From positions 1 to 64,000 of the forward strand of contig JAVTVY010019538.1 in the NCBI GenBank assembly GCA_036873755.1: 64,000 nucleotides of DNA. The letters are read 5' to 3'. The stretch comes from Hanleya hanleyi (lineage: Eukaryota > Mollusca > Polyplacophora > Lepidopleurida > Hanleyidae). The position numbers were made by a program, and so were the translations under genes. Of this stretch, positions 52,739 to 62,130 are shown one piece after another (position 1 is the stretch's first letter; each line of letters starts with the position of its first letter). A model generated the notes under the pieces. It saw only the letters and a program-made list of their open reading frames with translations, was not told the origin of the DNA and did not search any database.

Positions 52739-53380
52739 GCATCGCTATAGTCAGAGCTTGAGCACAATAAAAAATTCTAGATTCTAGGGGGATTCTAGAT
52801 GAACCTGGGAAAGATGGGCAGTTCCATTTGGACCAATCAGCGGTCGAGAAAAAGAGCCAATCAGCGGTCGAGAAAAAGAACCAATCAGCGATCGAACAAT
52901 CAGCCAATGGAATTGGGGTATTCACGGTGTGCTTTCGCTGACGTCCGCGCCTACATCTGGGTTCTTGTACACCCGGGTAATGTTTTTCTGGACATGGATG
53001 GGTTACCTTTGGCTCCATTCTAGGCCACTGATTGACTAATACGGTGTTCAAAGCCACTTTCATGCATTATGCTCATAGAACTTATAGTCATAATCTATAC
53101 GTGTTGGACGAGTCTCTTCACTCACCGTATACACGTACCTCAATGAAATGCCCGCTCCAAACCTAGACCAAAGACACGTACTTGGTCTGTAGGCTGATTT
53201 CATTGGTTCTCTATTTTTTACTATAGTGCTCTTGCCTTCTAAACTTGATGGGTTACATTTTGACCCCATCCTACACCACTGATTTCAGTTTGACTGAATC
53301 TCCACATTGGGCATTGATGCATTAGGAATAAAACACACAAGACAGGGTTTTTTGGTGAGATCTCATTTTTTTTTTTTTTT
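52739..53380. other. E2 subterminal non-coding region
   Basis: No gene. It includes a triple repeat (CCAATCAGCGGTCGAGAAAA) at 52835-52895 and the block shared with E1 16.1-16.3 kb (TTGGTCTGTAGGCTGATTTC, GGTTACATTTTGACCCCATC). Confidence 0.6.
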
Positions 53381-53560
53381 TTTATTCAGTGAACAACAAC
53401 AACGTGAGAACAACCACGTGAAAACTCAAGCCCAGAACAAGGGGCTTGTCATTAACTGAAGCCCAGAACAAGGGGCTTGTCATTAACTGAAGCCCAGAAC
53501 AAGGGGCTTGTCATTAACTGTATGTACATTGAAATAATTCAAGCCCAGAACGGGGCTTGT
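53380..53560 (-). promoter_or_regulatory. Hairpin array and poly(A) signal after the protease (E2)
   Basis: Four copies of AAGCCCAGAACAAGGGGCTT or its shorter form precede AATAAA on the minus strand (in the T-run near 53380-53390). The innermost is the protease's own final codons. Confidence 0.7.
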
Positions 53561-54012
53561 ACATTGAAATGATGGGCGGCCCAGTCATAGACGAGTACAT
53601 CGCGGTCCTCGGCCTGGGAGTACTCGTCAAACATCTGTACGATGGTAGATAAGGGTCTTCCCCGGCATCGATGGTACAGGTAAAACAAGCAATATTGTCC
53701 GCACACGCCACTGGTCAGGCTTTGCAACGTTTGACTGTTCCAACACCACGTCTCTGTGCCTTGATCCATGAAGTCTGTTAAATCGGGATGGAGGGGTGGC
53801 AGACCGTACGGGTCAAAGTATTCCCCCTGCTCTTCTGTCAAGTACACGGCCACCCAGTGTTCACCGGGTCGATCCATCGGGTCCGTGTTGAGAACGTAAG
53901 CAGCCGGATACATACGGTCTAATGGAAACACATCTCGGGCGAACACCCCTTGAAAGACCCTACGTGTCTCTGGGTCATTCTCCAGCACGGTGGTTATCTG
54001 GTCTGTATCCAT
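53539..54012 (-). CDS. Adenain-like cysteine protease (E2)
   Basis: 157 residues, intact, from ATG 54012, one base after the MCP stop. His52 (GEHWVAVYL), Asp67 (YFDPYG) and Cys104 (VCGQYCLF) are in the adenain order. Differs from E1 by a small number of substitutions, none at the triad. Expected role: processing of capsid precursors and core proteins. Confidence 0.9.
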   Translation of the reverse strand: MDTDQITTVLENDPETRRVFQGVFARDVFPLDRMYPAAYVLNTDPMDRPGEHWVAVYLTEEQGEYFDPYGLPPLHPDLTDFMDQGTETWCWNSQTLQSLTSGVCGQYCLFYLYHRCRGRPLSTIVQMFDEYSQAEDRDVLVYDWAAHHFNVQAPFWA

Positions 54013-54013
54013 G

Positions 54014-55324
54014 TTAGGTGGAGAAGTCACACAGGACGTTGCGCGCCTTGTCCACTTGAATGATGTTGTCAAACTCGGCGTAGCAGATCACATTGACGGT
54101 GGTCGCCAGGGCTCGTGCAAAGTGGATTTCCAACCGTAAATTGCCTTGCTTGGTCAGGGCCAGCTGATGGTCGTTCTCTAAGGTGGGGGTCAGATCGAAA
54201 CAGAACAACGTGTATCCGTTCGCGTAGTCCTCCCGACTGATCATATTCCCTTCGTCCTGGTTGATTTGACCGGTGGCTGTAAACAGGCTCTGATAGGCTC
54301 GAATGAAATTCCTCCGCCCAAAGTTCGGGGTTAAGGCCGTGGCTGGCACCTGTTGTCCATCCACATGCAGGGCCACAAAATTGATGCCGAAATGTTTAAA
54401 GTCAAACGGATTCTCTGGGTAGGCTCCGCTGAAACTGGTATTTTCCACACAGGCCAGGATCAATCGCTTGGGTAGTTCCCCCAGGAACAGGTTTTCTTTG
54501 TTGGCGCCCATATTTCCAGCAGGCACAGAGAACACTTTGGTTTGCACACGTCGGATAGGGTACTGGGCTGGTTTTGTTTCCAAGGCTTTCATGTGTCCCA
54601 ATTGAACGGCTGGATTCGGTTTCACTTTTCGGACATACAGGACTGCGTCTTGGATGACAATCTTATAGTCCGCTACATGCCCCTCTACGTTAGTGGCCAT
54701 CAAGGCGAAGGTGGGAGGCGCCCGTATCAGTCGGATTTTGATGGGGGTCTTGTTCAAGAGGTACCGGTCTTGCATGAACATGTCTGCATGCAGTCGACCC
54801 ATCATATCCACCGAGGCACTGTTCGCAGTGAAAGCCTTCCGTTTGTTATATCCCCCATTGTCCGCCGTGTCCATGTGCTCGGCCGTGTCCTTGTAGAATA
54901 AAGCGGTTGTCAGCTGAGATTTTTTAGCCTCTCGGCCATACGACAACAGTGTCTCGATGTAGGCTCGATAGGGGTACGTGTTGGTGGAGTCACTGATGAG
55001 TTTGTCGCTGAGAAAAATATCTACCTGCTGAAACATCGAGTGCAGCCAGAGATTCGTCGGGCCCACCGTTGCTTGGTCAGCGATTCTGGTGCCAGCTCCA
55101 TTGACCACCTTGGCTTTCACATACAAGTAGGTATGGGCTAAATCCACATAGGCCGTATCCGCATTACTGATGGTGAACTCGATGGGTCCGGTTTCGTTGA
55201 TGCTGGAGAGCGGGAGATGCTCCACCCATAATCCTTGTTCGACACTGGTTTGTGTGGGCGGCACGGTCCACAAATCAAATTCACTGTTGGTGGAGGGGCA
55301 GGACTCGGCGTGGATTAAGGCCAT
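54014..55324 (-). CDS. Major capsid protein, double jelly-roll (E2)
   Basis: 436 residues, intact. Conserved start STNSEFDLWTVPPTQ (about residues 9-23), the SNLWLHSMFQQVDIFLSD-like block (TNLWLHSMFQQVDIFLSD here, about 86-103), TNTYPYRAYIETLLSYG and a second-half FNFVALHVDGQQ-like region. Length and order fit the Polinton capsid family of two jelly rolls. It is preceded by the core-like gene (3 bp gap) and followed by the protease (1 bp gap). The identification is firm by family resemblance; virion formation by this copy would need the other genes, several of which are broken. Confidence 0.92.
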   Translation of the reverse strand: MALIHAESCPSTNSEFDLWTVPPTQTSVEQGLWVEHLPLSSINETGPIEFTISNADTAYVDLAHTYLYVKAKVVNGAGTRIADQATVGPTNLWLHSMFQQVDIFLSDKLISDSTNTYPYRAYIETLLSYGREAKKSQLTTALFYKDTAEHMDTADNGGYNKRKAFTANSASVDMMGRLHADMFMQDRYLLNKTPIKIRLIRAPPTFALMATNVEGHVADYKIVIQDAVLYVRKVKPNPAVQLGHMKALETKPAQYPIRRVQTKVFSVPAGNMGANKENLFLGELPKRLILACVENTSFSGAYPENPFDFKHFGINFVALHVDGQQVPATALTPNFGRRNFIRAYQSLFTATGQINQDEGNMISREDYANGYTLFCFDLTPTLENDHQLALTKQGNLRLEIHFARALATTVNVICYAEFDNIIQVDKARNVLCDFST

Positions 55325-55327
55325 GTT

Positions 55328-55735
55328 TTAAGAAAAGATATCCCGGGTCTTCTTGGATGTGCGTCGTCGCTGGGTCGGTCGTCGACTGGTGCGTGATCTC
55401 GGTGGGGCAGCTCTTTTATTCCCTACGGTGCGTTGTGCTTTGGCCACCAAGACGCCTCCCGCTTCTTTGGCCCGTCGTTTCAAGGCTTGTCGGGGTGCCG
55501 TACCCCCCAAGACATCACCGGCCACTTGCAGTCCACTGCGTACCGCTTGTTTGCCGATTGCTTTCACACCCCGCGTCACCAAGGGCAGGAACGTTTTCAC
55601 AATGCTGCCGAGTATGTTCCCCAGTCCATGTCCTCGTTGCATGCGTGCACCGCTAAAGACCGGAAAGCCACCCCCGGCCTGTTGGGCATAATAGTCGGCA
55701 TAGCTGCGTGCATCGCACTCGTAAGGTACTTTCAT
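55328..55735 (-). CDS. Basic core-like minor virion protein (E2)
   Basis: 135 residues, intact. Same plan as the E1 copy: MKVPYECDARSY, Gly-rich GFPVFSGARMQRGHGLGN, central hydrophobic/helical part, and a basic C-terminus (RRPTQRRRTSKK). The start ATG shares one base with the penton stop (TAATG). A pX-like, DNA-condensing or membrane-active role is inferred from composition and position. Confidence 0.75.
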   Translation of the reverse strand: MKVPYECDARSYADYYAQQAGGGFPVFSGARMQRGHGLGNILGSIVKTFLPLVTRGVKAIGKQAVRSGLQVAGDVLGGTAPRQALKRRAKEAGGVLVAKAQRTVGNKRAAPPRSRTSRRPTQRRRTSKKTRDIFS

Positions 55736-56522
55736 TATGCAAAGTGGGGAGCACGTGCTTGTCGAAAATGAAGTGTCAGCACCACTTTTCCTCGTTCGAA
55801 TGCCACCGCTCGTCCCGTGTCATCTCTTATATCCACCGTGATCGTGTTGATGTCGGTATGTCGTACGGGCAGGTACATGATATGGTTGAAACTGTGGGTG
55901 ACTTGATCGCCATACGTCTTTTTAATGGGGACCACCCGTAACAGAGGTGTGTTGATATCGCCCACGATGTGGTTGTCCACCACGTCCGAGTAGACGTAGA
56001 GTCCGTACATACCCGACTTCATATCCATCGGCATCTCGCCATGGTGTTGGTTGGGACCAGCGAACGTCTGTAGATCGAAACCCAGCATTTGCTGTAGTGT
56101 AGGACTGAGTTTCACATTCACGGTATCGGTGACGGTAAGCTGTGCCTTGTCGTTGTGTACGTTGACATCGAAGAACACGTTTCTCTTGAAGCGCAAGGCT
56201 ATCAGGCGTGTTGCACTATCCGTCACCCCCGTAGCGCCTTATCATGCATCAGTCTTGACAGCCCACCCATGAACTCTTTGGGGGTATCGTATTGGCCTTC
56301 GGGCAGGGTGAGCCGGGTGTTTTTGCCTTCGTAGGTGACCTCGTACCACACTTCATTGGCTCGCACGTTGTACCACGAGTAAGGGTATTGGATATCCACG
56401 AGGGCACATTCCCACCGGCCAGGTAAATGTAACGGTTGCGGTAACTGGGTGACGTACTTGGCCACGGTGTTGTCAGGAAACACATCCAGCGAACTGTTAC
56501 TGGGTAGGGTCAGGTAAAACAT
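55735..56522 (-). pseudogene. Penton-like minor capsid protein, one frameshift (E2)
   Basis: It starts MFYLTLPSNSSLDVFPDNTV and ends RQARAPHFA. One base is missing near 56222-56226 (a run of five G where E1 reads GGGAGG), so the 99-codon N-terminal frame stops and the remaining 160 codons continue in another frame. The segment deleted from E1 is present here (MDMKSGMYGLYVYSDVVDNH). A homopolymer position leaves open a sequencing error or recoding. Role: capsid vertices by family knowledge. Confidence 0.85.
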
Positions 56523-56555
56523 GGCGACTGAGCTGTCCTGCTGCTGCTGTTGGTT

Positions 56556-57403
56556 TTAATAGGTCTTCCAGGCCTTGGGCGGTTGTGTGCGGCGTCGTGT
56601 TCGTCGCGGTGACTTGCTACGTGTCACGGCTCTGGAGATGTGGGGTGTCTTGATCAAGGGTGTTTTTTTATAGGCGCGAAAAGAAAGTGCCCGTTGTGGT
56701 GGTGTTTTGGGGGTGACTCCGGTTCCCATTCGGCTTCCCAAGAAGGTAGTGGGCCACTCGGTGATTGCTGGGTTTGCTGCATAAAGGCCCAGCGGTGGGG
56801 GTTCCCCACCAATTCCTGTGGTACATGCATGTCTTTCAAGCCTTGAGCGAACACCTCCCATCCTCGAGGATCGGTGTGCGATCTGCGTTGACGCATCAGA
56901 TCATTCACTAAATCCGTCATGTGGGTGCCGGGGACCACCTGATTCTGTACCAGGAGTTCGCCTTTATCATTCCAAGTCATGTTAGGATTCTGTTTCATCC
57001 GTTGTAATACCAGGCCAGCTTGTTTCTTGAACGAGGCAGGTACACTCTTCAGCACTTCGTCTTCCACCCACTGTGGGGCTGTGGGGGCTACCTCACCCGG
57101 CTGTTGGAGCGGTGCTGAGGTCAGCGGTCTGTCACGTGGTGGTGGTGGTGGTGGTGGTGGTGGTGCTGCTGTTGCTGGGGTAGACAGGGTTTTGTATTGG
57201 TCCATGAACGTCATGTACCGTTGAAGCGTCTCATTGTACCGTTGTACTTTCTCACTGTCGCTTAACCCCGGTCTCTGTAAGATCTGTTGCATCTCTCCAT
57301 CGAGGCTGTTTATGGTCTTCACCGTAGGTGGGACAGGGTAGGGTGATTGGAGGTTTTGCAGGAACCGTGGTTCGACGAGGACCATTTTTTTCGTGTGGTT
57401 CAT
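56556..57403 (-). pseudogene. Pro-rich conserved Polinton protein, late frameshift (E2)
   Basis: Open from ATG 57403 (ATGA overlap with the gene before) for 249 codons to 56654. Same regions as E1 plus a longer poly-Pro linker. Near 56711-56716 one C is missing in a C-run relative to E1. The alternative frame then continues through a basic tail (RAVTRSKSPRRTRRR) to 56556, probably the ancestral C-terminus. Function unknown, likely virion-associated. Confidence 0.75.
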
Positions 57404-57741
57404 TGTCGGCCGAAGAGTCCACCCAATACTGGACCCAACACGGAAGCGGCCAACGGTGCTAAGATGGCCCCGAGAAAGCCGCCTTTCTGTAACACCTTTT
57501 TCTTTTGTGTTTGAGGGACCCGCTTGTGGACTAGGGTTCGGAGACCTGTCTTATGCTTGGCCAACTTGGTCTTCTGAGCCGGAGTCAGTGGTACGTTGCC
57601 TTTTAACAGGTTGTACCCGATCTCGCACAGACAGCGTACAAGGTCAGGGTCCGCACCGCGTACAATGGTTCGGACTAACTCGGGTGGGGCCGTCTTCAAT
57701 ACACGGAGCGTGGGAGCGTGCTTCCGTACTCGCGCAGACAT
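57400..57741 (-). CDS. Small hydrophobic Polinton protein (E2)
   Basis: 113 residues from the ATG at 57741 (MSARVRKHAPTLRVLK), intact. CEIGYNLLKGNVPLTPAQK, a Lys-rich helix, then a C-terminal Gly/Ala/Leu segment (GGFLGAILAPLAASVLGPVL) that could insert into membranes. The stop overlaps the start of the Pro-rich gene (ATGA). A GGATAAAAAGGGCAGAG TATA-like box about 45 bp upstream is shared with E1 and would drive the capsid unit. Confidence 0.8.
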   Translation of the reverse strand: MSARVRKHAPTLRVLKTAPPELVRTIVRGADPDLVRCLCEIGYNLLKGNVPLTPAQKTKLAKHKTGLRTLVHKRVPQTQKKKVLQKGGFLGAILAPLAASVLGPVLGGLFGRQ

Positions 57742-57827
57742 CCTGTACAACTAATGCTAGAACCCACAACTCTGCCCTTTTTATCCACCTCACAGACAAA
57801 GTCAACCCTGCTGTGGTATTCATTCTT

Positions 57828-57893
57828 TTTATTATTCCCCATCATCAAACACACAGACCCCAGCTGGGGGCGCCACTGTGGATGTGTTTACAT
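57828..57893 (-). promoter_or_regulatory. Conserved 3' stem-loop plus AATAAA (copy 8)
   Basis: GTAAACACATCCACAGTGGC, then GCCCCCAGCTGGGGTCTG, GATGATGGGG and AATAATAAA directly after the ATPase stop. The arms have changed while an inner CCCCAGCTGGGG palindrome is perfect. Confidence 0.75.
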
Positions 57894-58501
57894 TATTTTT
57901 GCATGTACACGTGGTGGGTCTCTCCGGGAAAGATGCCGGTCCGTAGTCGAAGGTGGTCGGGGGTGGCTTGCTTGAGATCGAAGAGCATATACCCGTGCTG
58001 AGGGGTTGTGGCATCTTTGAAGGCTTCCAACGCAAACGGTGTGCGGCCGGGATACATCTGTCTCGCCAGGTGCAGCAGTTGAGTGGTATCTCTCGGGTTT
58101 TTGAAGACCACCAGGTAGTGGGCATTTAAGCTGATATTCCGATGTTCTTTGTTTTTACTGAACAGATTCTGCACAATGTAGATGATGCTGAGCCGTCGAT
58201 GATGGCTGCCTTTGGTAAAGAGTTGGGTGACCCGTGCATCCGTCTCCGCCATGAGATCATCCACAACCACCAATGTGTCGGGTTCCAAATCGGCCAGGTT
58301 GGGTAGGCCTTCCACGAACGTGATGTGGGGCATTGCTGCATACGCTTCCTGCCATTCTCCGTAACACCACACGACTCGGGCAATGGGTGGAGTGATCATG
58401 CTGTCGGCGTGTTGAAGGAGCTTCCTGACGAAGTGCGTTTTGCCGGAGCCCGTCGGTCCTGCGATGACGCAGGTGAAGGGATGCTGCCACCGAGGGTCCA
58501 T
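57893..58501 (-). CDS. FtsK/HerA-type DNA-packaging ATPase (E2)
   Basis: 202 residues, intact. Walker A GPTGSGKT at 15-22, Walker B TLVVVDDLM at about 76-84, then the TKGSHHRRLSIIYIVQNLFS block with a sensor-like Gln/Asn, and FALEAFKDATTPQHGYMLFD near the end. The upstream ATGA start of E1 is mutated here (ACG), leaving the ATG at 58501. Packages DNA into capsids by family knowledge. Confidence 0.92.
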   Translation of the reverse strand: MDPRWQHPFTCVIAGPTGSGKTHFVRKLLQHADSMITPPIARVVWCYGEWQEAYAAMPHITFVEGLPNLADLEPDTLVVVDDLMAETDARVTQLFTKGSHHRRLSIIYIVQNLFSKNKEHRNISLNAHYLVVFKNPRDTTQLLHLARQMYPGRTPFALEAFKDATTPQHGYMLFDLKQATPDHLRLRTGIFPGETHHVYMQK

Positions 58502-58978
58502 GGTTTGAGGTCTATCCGTTGTCGTGGTAACCCGCTCTTGTAAATTTCGTACGAGTGAACTGGAGTGGTGGTGGGTACAACGTCGGTCGTCGTTGTCTGT
58601 TCACGTTCAGAGATGGTGCTGGGGGTGGGTACAACGTGGGTGGTCGTCGTCGTTGTCGGTTCACTGTGAGGGATGAAATCCGGTGGGTCTTGAGACGTAG
58701 TAGGTGTACTTGGTGTAAGTGTAGAGCTCGACGTGGCTTGTACGCGGGGTGTGGTGGTGGTGGGTGACTGGGCTCGATACGACTGGTGCTCTCTGTAGAC
58801 CCGTTTCACTGATGGCTGGTGTTCTCAGTTGGTTAAGTAACGTACTGACATAGGTTACGTCGTAAAACACACCTCCGTACAACACACTCAGCAGGGTTAG
58901 CAATAGCACCCCAAAGACCACTTGCGCTTTGCGCGTTTTGCGAGACGCTGTCTTCGGAGGCAGCTGCTGTTGGTCCAT
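58500..58978 (-). pseudogene. Single-pass membrane protein with Thr-rich tail, frame change (E2)
   Basis: It starts MDQQQLPPKTASRKTRKAQV at 58978. The basic head is followed by a membrane helix (VVFGVLLLTLLSVLYGGVFY) and STLLNQLRTP. The Thr/Pro/Ser-rich tail (SPTTTTPRVQATSSSTLTPS and onward) lies in the +1 frame from about 58800, exactly as in E1. The normal TGA at the ATPase start is lost, so the tail frame reads into the ATPase gene. A membrane-anchored stalk is inferred; the shared frame change is discussed as a finding. Confidence 0.65.
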
Positions 58979-59028
58979 AGCACTGGGGTCGGACGTGGAA
59001 TGAAGGAGGACGGCAGTGGTGTCTGGCT

Positions 59029-60127
59029 TTATAGTCGTTTCACCTGGTTGGCCGCGATCCAGGAATTGAAGGAACTGGGCCAGCCTTGCCATTTTACGAA
59101 ATGAAACAGTTTGCCACGTCGACGTTCCGTTTTCAAAATCTGCTCCACCGTGTAGTAGTCTTGCTGTGTTTTTACAACAGGCTGTAATTCCGTGTCGTAA
59201 AACGTCCCCAGCAACGTTTCGCCTTGGAGATCTTCCAGTTCATAGACTCGCCGCTGTCGGGGTAGGCGCCGTTTAATCAGGAAGTGCTCATCGCTCCAGT
59301 TGGGCAAGTAACTTTTCTCGAACTTGCCCTTGACTTTACTGATCCGTACAGGGTCGCCGACCTTGTACACCGCCTTCGTCGTTCGCTGCGATGGCCTGGG
59401 GTACAAGACACGCCGGACTTGGGCTTCATTGCGTTGGGTCACGGTAATGGGGGCTCTCTCTATACTTTGGTATATTTTTGTACCACAGGAATCGATGATA
59501 GGCTCGATTGTAACCCCTCACCAGTTTCGGGAGAACATCGATGTACCGCCTTGTATTCTTATAGGTGAAATATTTATACATGCGGCCTTTGAATGTCCTG
59601 TTGAACCTCTCCACCACGGAAGCCTTGGTCTCGTTGTACGTATGGAAGAAAAACACCTTCTGTTTCTTGAGAAAGGCTTGGAACGGTCTGTTGAGGAATT
59701 CCGTGCCTTCGTCGGTTTGCAAATACAAAGGTTTGCGCCCGGTCTTGAAGATGTCTTTGAACGCCGCTATGAGATTTGCCCCCGTTTTCGTCCGGATGGG
59801 TACCACCCACGCATACTTGGATAGGATATCGATGCACGTCAAGATATACCGATTCTCATCGTTGTGTTTGGCAAAGGCGCTCATATCCACCAAATCCGCT
59901 TGCCACTGGGCATCTATTCCTCCCACGATGACCCGGTTCCGTAGAAAATGGCGACGGACAGATCGATGTAAGGTATAGGTGTCTTGTCTTCTTAACCAAT
60001 CTCGGACTTGGGCACGTTGTACCCCCTGGGGTTTGGCCGCTCGATAGAGAGCCGACAATGCACTATAGGCTGCCGGACTGTCGGGACTGTAGTATAAGTT
60101 ATCCAACACCTTCTCCCAGCGCTTCAT
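59029..60127 (-). pseudogene. Retroviral-type integrase with chromodomain, frameshifted (E2)
   Basis: ATG 60127. N-terminal helical region (MKRWEKVLDNLYYSPDSPAA), HRSVRRHFLRNRVIVGG linker, then the catalytic core with Asp in LVDMSAF, Asp in LQTDEGTEF and Glu in ASVVERFNRT. Near 59470-59495 an insertion of about 25 bp containing TGGTACAAAAATATACCA shifts the frame. The SH3-like and chromodomain part (GDPVRISKVKG, YTVEQILKTERRRGKLFHF, FNSWIAANQV) stays open to 59029. Its stop lies inside the TATA box of the next gene (CTATAAAG). Confidence 0.88.
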
Positions 60128-60155
60128 GGTGACAAAATGATGATGGACCCTGGCT

Positions 60156-60620
60156 CTATCGTTTATTTATAACGGGTATATCTTGGGCCTGAGTTTCTTT
60201 CTGATTTTCTTCGTGGACTTCCACAGTGGCCATGGTCAATGACCAGTCCAACTCGTCTGATGACCGCTTGATAAGCACTTCATCCACATCCACCACGGCA
60301 TCTTCCAATGCAGACCATAGATCAGGGTGAAGGGTAAAATGCACTGTACCTCCATCTAGCCGAGCCAATTGAGCAAAGAAAGGGCCGCGTCGGATGTACA
60401 CATCGTGACACAAGTGGATGAGGTCGCCGTCCAGTTCACCAGACAACACCCGTTTGAATTTGGTCCAGCCCTCCCGGGACAGACGAATGTGAGCCGGGCA
60501 CGGTTGTGTAGGGTCCGTGTCTCCCACCACCTCCTCCATGATATCGACCTTATCCGCATACACGTGCAGGAAAACCTCGGGGGTCAAGCTGAAATACGCC
60601 AGTACTATATGCTCCGTCAT
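60156..60620 (-). CDS. Paralogue A of unknown family, PC4-like in layout (E2)
   Basis: 154 residues from ATG 60620, intact. Core VFLHVYADKVDIMEE, then REGWTKFKRVLSGELDGDLI and YIRRGPFFAQLARLDGG, with an acidic C-terminus. Related to paralogue B downstream in the numbering (60693-61355). The ssDNA-binding idea rests only on pattern. TATA box CTATAAATAC at 60659-60668. Confidence 0.72.
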   Translation of the reverse strand: MTEHIVLAYFSLTPEVFLHVYADKVDIMEEVVGDTDPTQPCPAHIRLSREGWTKFKRVLSGELDGDLIHLCHDVYIRRGPFFAQLARLDGGTVHFTLHPDLWSALEDAVVDVDEVLIKRSSDELDWSLTMATVEVHEENQKETQAQDIPVINKR

Positions 60621-60692
60621 GGTCAGTACGTGAATGGTACCAGATTTCACTGTCTCCCGTATTTATAGGGAGAACCCCGTGAGATCAAAGGA

Positions 60693-61355
60693 TCAGGTGG
60701 TCATGTCATTGGGCTGACTGAGTCTAGCCGGGTAATCAATGGCATCGTCGTCGGGTTCATGTAGTTGTTCATGGGGTTCAGCCATTGGCCCCGCGGCTTC
60801 ATCACGGATTTTTTCTTCTTCTTCATCGTTCTGGCCCGTCATGTGTGTGTGGGTGGCTTCATGAGGTGACACTGTCATTCCAGCCTCTGCGCATTCTATA
60901 CATATAGTATTTTCTCCATCCGCTTTTTTTTCATTAGGTTCATCTAGTGCGTGTTCGATAGCATGAGCCCATGCCAATTGGTGGGGTGATCGATCGTCGG
61001 GTATAAATAACTGGTCCACCAGAGGGCCTATTTTCTCCAAGGCTGACCACAGAGAGGGAGTTAGGAGGAAACTTCGAGCCGGCTCTTGGTAGCGTCCCAC
61101 CCGTGGGTAGAGCGCAGTATGGTATACGTAGTTGGCCTTGTCCAGGTGGATCAGGTGTCCGTCTAACTCTCCGCTCAACACCCGTTTAAACTTAGTCCAC
61201 CCATCACGCTGTAGTGTCACCGTATTCGATAAAGTCTCAGGGGACGCCCTCCAATCCCCGCCACTATCTTCCACCAGAGTCACATAATCTTCATAAACGT
61301 ATAATCCCACCTGGTAAGGTGTAAGGGGGAGGATGGCTCGTAGGACGGATGACAT
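60693..61355 (-). CDS. Paralogue B of unknown family with long acidic tail (E2)
   Basis: 220 residues from ATG 61355, intact. Shared core (VGLYVYEDYVTLVED, RDGWTKFKRVLSGELDGHLI) and then a C-terminal half without similarity to paralogue A: WSALEKIGPLVDQLFIPDD, a Glu/Asp-rich stretch with EEEEKIRDE, and YPARLSQPNDMTT at the end. Compared with E1 there is an extra acidic insert of about 60 residues. TATA box CTATAAATACC at 61405-61415. Function unknown. Confidence 0.72.
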   Translation of the reverse strand: MSSVLRAILPLTPYQVGLYVYEDYVTLVEDSGGDWRASPETLSNTVTLQRDGWTKFKRVLSGELDGHLIHLDKANYVYHTALYPRVGRYQEPARSFLLTPSLWSALEKIGPLVDQLFIPDDRSPHQLAWAHAIEHALDEPNEKKADGENTICIECAEAGMTVSPHEATHTHMTGQNDEEEEKIRDEAAGPMAEPHEQLHEPDDDAIDYPARLSQPNDMTT

Positions 61356-61417
61356 GCTTGGTCCAAATGTCGAACGGTGAATGACACACACTCTGTCTGA
61401 CCCTGGTATTTATAGTG

Positions 61418-61744
61418 TCAATACCACAGCGCCAGGGTGAATAGGGCACAGACTAGTATGAGGCCAACCAGCCGGTGCTGGTTGCGGCGTGAGCGCTCGT
61501 GGTCCATAGCCCGAGCATCAAGGATGGCTGTCATAGTCCAGTAGTGGTGAGTGATGGCACGCCTCTCCATCGAGTGCACTCTGTGGAGGACCGCTTCTGT
61601 GAACTCGTTCAGGATCTGGCGTCGTCCCTCGTTGTCGTCGCCATCTGCAAACATGGACCGGACCACTGCTCGGTAACCCGTGAATGAATTCACCACGGTG
61701 GCATACTGTAAAATGCGAGTCGCATGGGGCTGGATCTCCGCCAT
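61418..61744 (-). CDS. Small membrane protein of unknown function (E2)
   Basis: 108 residues, intact. Helical N-terminal part (RAVVRSMFADGDDNEGRRQI), basic patch (HERSRRNQHR) and a C-terminal membrane helix (LVGLILVCALFTLALW) ending at Tyr: a tail-anchored layout. TATA box at 61784-61792. First gene of the minus-strand series; family unknown. Confidence 0.72.
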   Translation of the reverse strand: MAEIQPHATRILQYATVVNSFTGYRAVVRSMFADGDDNEGRRQILNEFTEAVLHRVHSMERRAITHHYWTMTAILDARAMDHERSRRNQHRLVGLILVCALFTLALWY

Positions 61745-61792
61745 GGCTCTGTAGAAATGAAGGTGTGGGATCCAGAGGGACGTGTTTTATAG

Positions 61793-62130
61793 ACCAGATG
61801 TAGCTCTACGGGTATAGTCCGTGATACGTACTATTCTGATGGGTTAGTCCAAAAAAAGGGAGCAACAACAACAACACAGATTACAGATCAATCCTTTTAT
61901 TATGCGTGAACAACATAGAAATGCATGTACTGACCTGTCTGTGGGAGGTTTCCCACAATGGCGTTCACCTTCGCGTCTTTTCGTGTACGTCCGTGTCTTT
62001 TCGTTAAAGTCCGTGTATCTTCGGTAAAGTCCGTAGGCATTGGGCAAGGAAGCTTTTTCCCGAGACCGAATCACCGCCAGACATGACTGCATCACCGCGG
62101 ATGAATACATTCTTGCACTCACTCACACCT
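61793..62130. other. E2 subterminal non-coding region
   Basis: AATAAA on the minus strand near 61897 (shared with E1, but the stem-loop is gone), a triple TCTTTTCGT / AAAGTCCGTGT repeat at 61975-62030, and a displaced piece of TIR sequence (AAGCTTTTTCCCGAGACCGA, CATCACCGCGGATGAATACAT) at 62045-62110. The zinc-finger gene found here in E1 is absent. Confidence 0.6.
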
